The notes beneath the pieces are model-generated. The model worked only from the letters and a program-made list of their open reading frames with translations. It was not told the origin of the DNA and did no database searches. Shown here one piece after another: positions 31,400 through 31,779 of a stretch of DNA of 31,779 nucleotides. Source of the DNA: REEB95 sp050729835 (lineage in GTDB: Bacteria > Pseudomonadota > Alphaproteobacteria > ATCC43930 > CGMCC-115725); assembly GCA_050729835.1 (NCBI GenBank), contig JBOHLS010000027.1, positions 1-31,779 on the forward strand. The letters are read 5' to 3'. The translations under genes and the position numbers were made by a program. Position 1 is the first letter of the stretch, and each line of letters begins with the position of its first letter.

Positions 31400-31570
31400 A
31401 TGATGACTTCCGAGCAGCGCGAAGCGCGCTACGAACGGACGATACAGGAGCACCAGCACCACACCCTGATCTCGAAGTTGCGCTGGATGGGGCTCGAGCA
31501 GGAGGCCGACCGCATGACCGCGGCGAGCGACACCCCCGCGGCGATCACCGTGCCGGAAGAGACGGACTAG
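31400..31570 (+). CDS. Small acidic hypothetical protein (56 aa)
   Basis: ATG at 31400 (or the adjacent second ATG) with AGGGAGAG just upstream gives MMTSEQREARYERTIQEHQH, then ISKLRWMGLEQEADRMTAAS and an acidic end PEETD. It is probably helical and cytoplasmic. It sits 32 nt after the phasin on the same strand, so the two are likely co-transcribed, and a hairpin follows its stop. I do not recognise the family. Too short for many gene lists, but the ribosome-binding site and operon position support it. Confidence 0.65.
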   Translation: MMTSEQREARYERTIQEHQHHTLISKLRWMGLEQEADRMTAASDTPAAITVPEETD

Positions 31571-31572
31571 CC

Positions 31573-31591
31573 GGCGAGCGAAGAGCTCGCC
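31573..31591 (+). terminator. Hairpin after the phasin operon
   Basis: GGCGAGC-GAAGA-GCTCGCC is a perfect 7-nt stem immediately after the stop at 31570. No strong T-run follows, so termination may be weak. Confidence 0.45.
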
Positions 31592-31602
31592 CCCGCTCAT
31601 AT

Positions 31603-31649
31603 CCTGCCTCGTCATTGCGAGACGGCCGAAGGCTGACGCGGCAATCCAG
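31603..31649 (+). repeat. Dispersed palindromic repeat (CTCGTCATTGCGAG...GCAATCCAG type)
   Basis: CCTCGTCATTGCGAGACGGC and, 25 nt on, GCGGCAATCCAG resemble the frequent CGTCATTGCGAG...AGCAATCCAG repeat that I recall from many proteobacterial genomes. The ends ATTGC/GCAAT are inverted. It lies next to the IS end. Only one copy is in the window. Confidence 0.5.
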
Positions 31650-31652
31650 AAG

Positions 31653-31779
31653 CTAGCAGGTTGTTGAAATAGTCCCCAGCACTGGCGCGATGACCGTGAT
31701 TCCCTGGTTGTGGAACTGCGCCGTGGAATGAAGATGCGCGGAAGCGGCGCAGGGTCTGGATCGCTGTTCAGCGACGTGG
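31653..31779 (+). mobile_element. Left end of a third IS5-type element (truncated by window edge)
   Basis: Begins CTAGCAGGTTGTTGAAATAG, sharing CTAGCAGNTTGNTGAAA with the other two IS ends. It is followed 81 nt on by a transposase start. Exactly 127 nt is present before the window ends. CTAG may be target duplication; the other side is not visible. It differs from the elements at 1-127 and 7581-8874. Confidence 0.8.
31734..31779 (+). CDS. IS transposase, N-terminal 15 codons only (partial)
   Basis: The ATG at 31734 reads MRGSGAGSGSLFSDV to the edge. It resembles the start of the complete transposase (MRGLFRDQGGLFSYL) and, from memory, of other IS5/IS1182-like transposases that begin MRGS...GSLFSY. 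The rest lies outside the window. Confidence 0.7.
   Translation, partial: MRGSGAGSGSLFSDV

Noticed and set aside
1..31779. Defence systems, toxin-antitoxin pairs, prophage structural genes or secretion systems
   Set aside because: None of their hallmark genes could be recognised; the only mobile signs are IS elements, the tRNA fragment and broken genes.

Overview
The window is GC-rich DNA from an alphaproteobacterium, most likely Hyphomicrobiales (Bradyrhizobium/Xanthobacteraceae-like). This rests on gene content (phasin, class II DAHP synthase, DUF1993, CpxP/LTXXQ protein, rhizobial-type small proteins), a FixK/FNR-type box, and IS5-type elements with CTAG ends. It looks like a complete assembly contig. 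It begins and ends exactly 127 nt inside two different IS ends, as expected when a graph built with k=127 breaks at multicopy repeats.

Layout. 1-482: an IS end interrupts the start of coxB (cytochrome c oxidase subunit II), behind a 58-aa membrane ORF. 793-4554: divergent copper operon: DUF2946 protein, outer-membrane-like protein, CopC, and a CopD-cytochrome c-thioredoxin-like fusion. 4559-7356 (minus): small ORF, nicotinate phosphoribosyltransferase, class II DAHP synthase. 7423-9491: a decayed island. It holds a hypothetical gene broken by a frameshift and by a complete 1294-bp IS5-family element, beside a 3' fragment of a Lys-type tRNA that looks like an attachment-site remnant. 9494-12085: envelope and hypothetical genes, with a well-placed FixK/FNR promoter before a Gly/His/Trp/Tyr-rich secreted protein. 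12228-13525: an NRAMP transporter (mntH) with two frameshifts. 13729-17706: HxlR regulator with a repeated operator, HlyD/EmrA adaptor, DHA2 efflux pump and a membrane protein. 17703-22321: glycine-zipper lipoprotein, HU protein, hydrolase, TPR protein, RlpA, a 47-aa protein and a methyltransferase. 22520-25681: MASE1-CHASE-PAS hybrid histidine kinase. 25854-30407 (minus): an ABC importer of the sulfonate/nitrate/taurine class with an OsmC-like protein and an acyl-CoA-dehydrogenase-like flavoprotein. 30894-31570: phasin and a 56-aa protein, then a repeat and the second terminal IS end.

The two most interesting systems are the copper operon ending in the three-part fusion, divergent from a disrupted coxB, and the ABC/OsmC/flavoprotein operon, a candidate uptake and oxidation system for an organosulfur or related compound. 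Five events of gene decay (coxB, the hypothetical gene twice, mntH twice) point to active IS traffic and relaxed selection. No CRISPR array, rRNA gene or intact tRNA gene was found.
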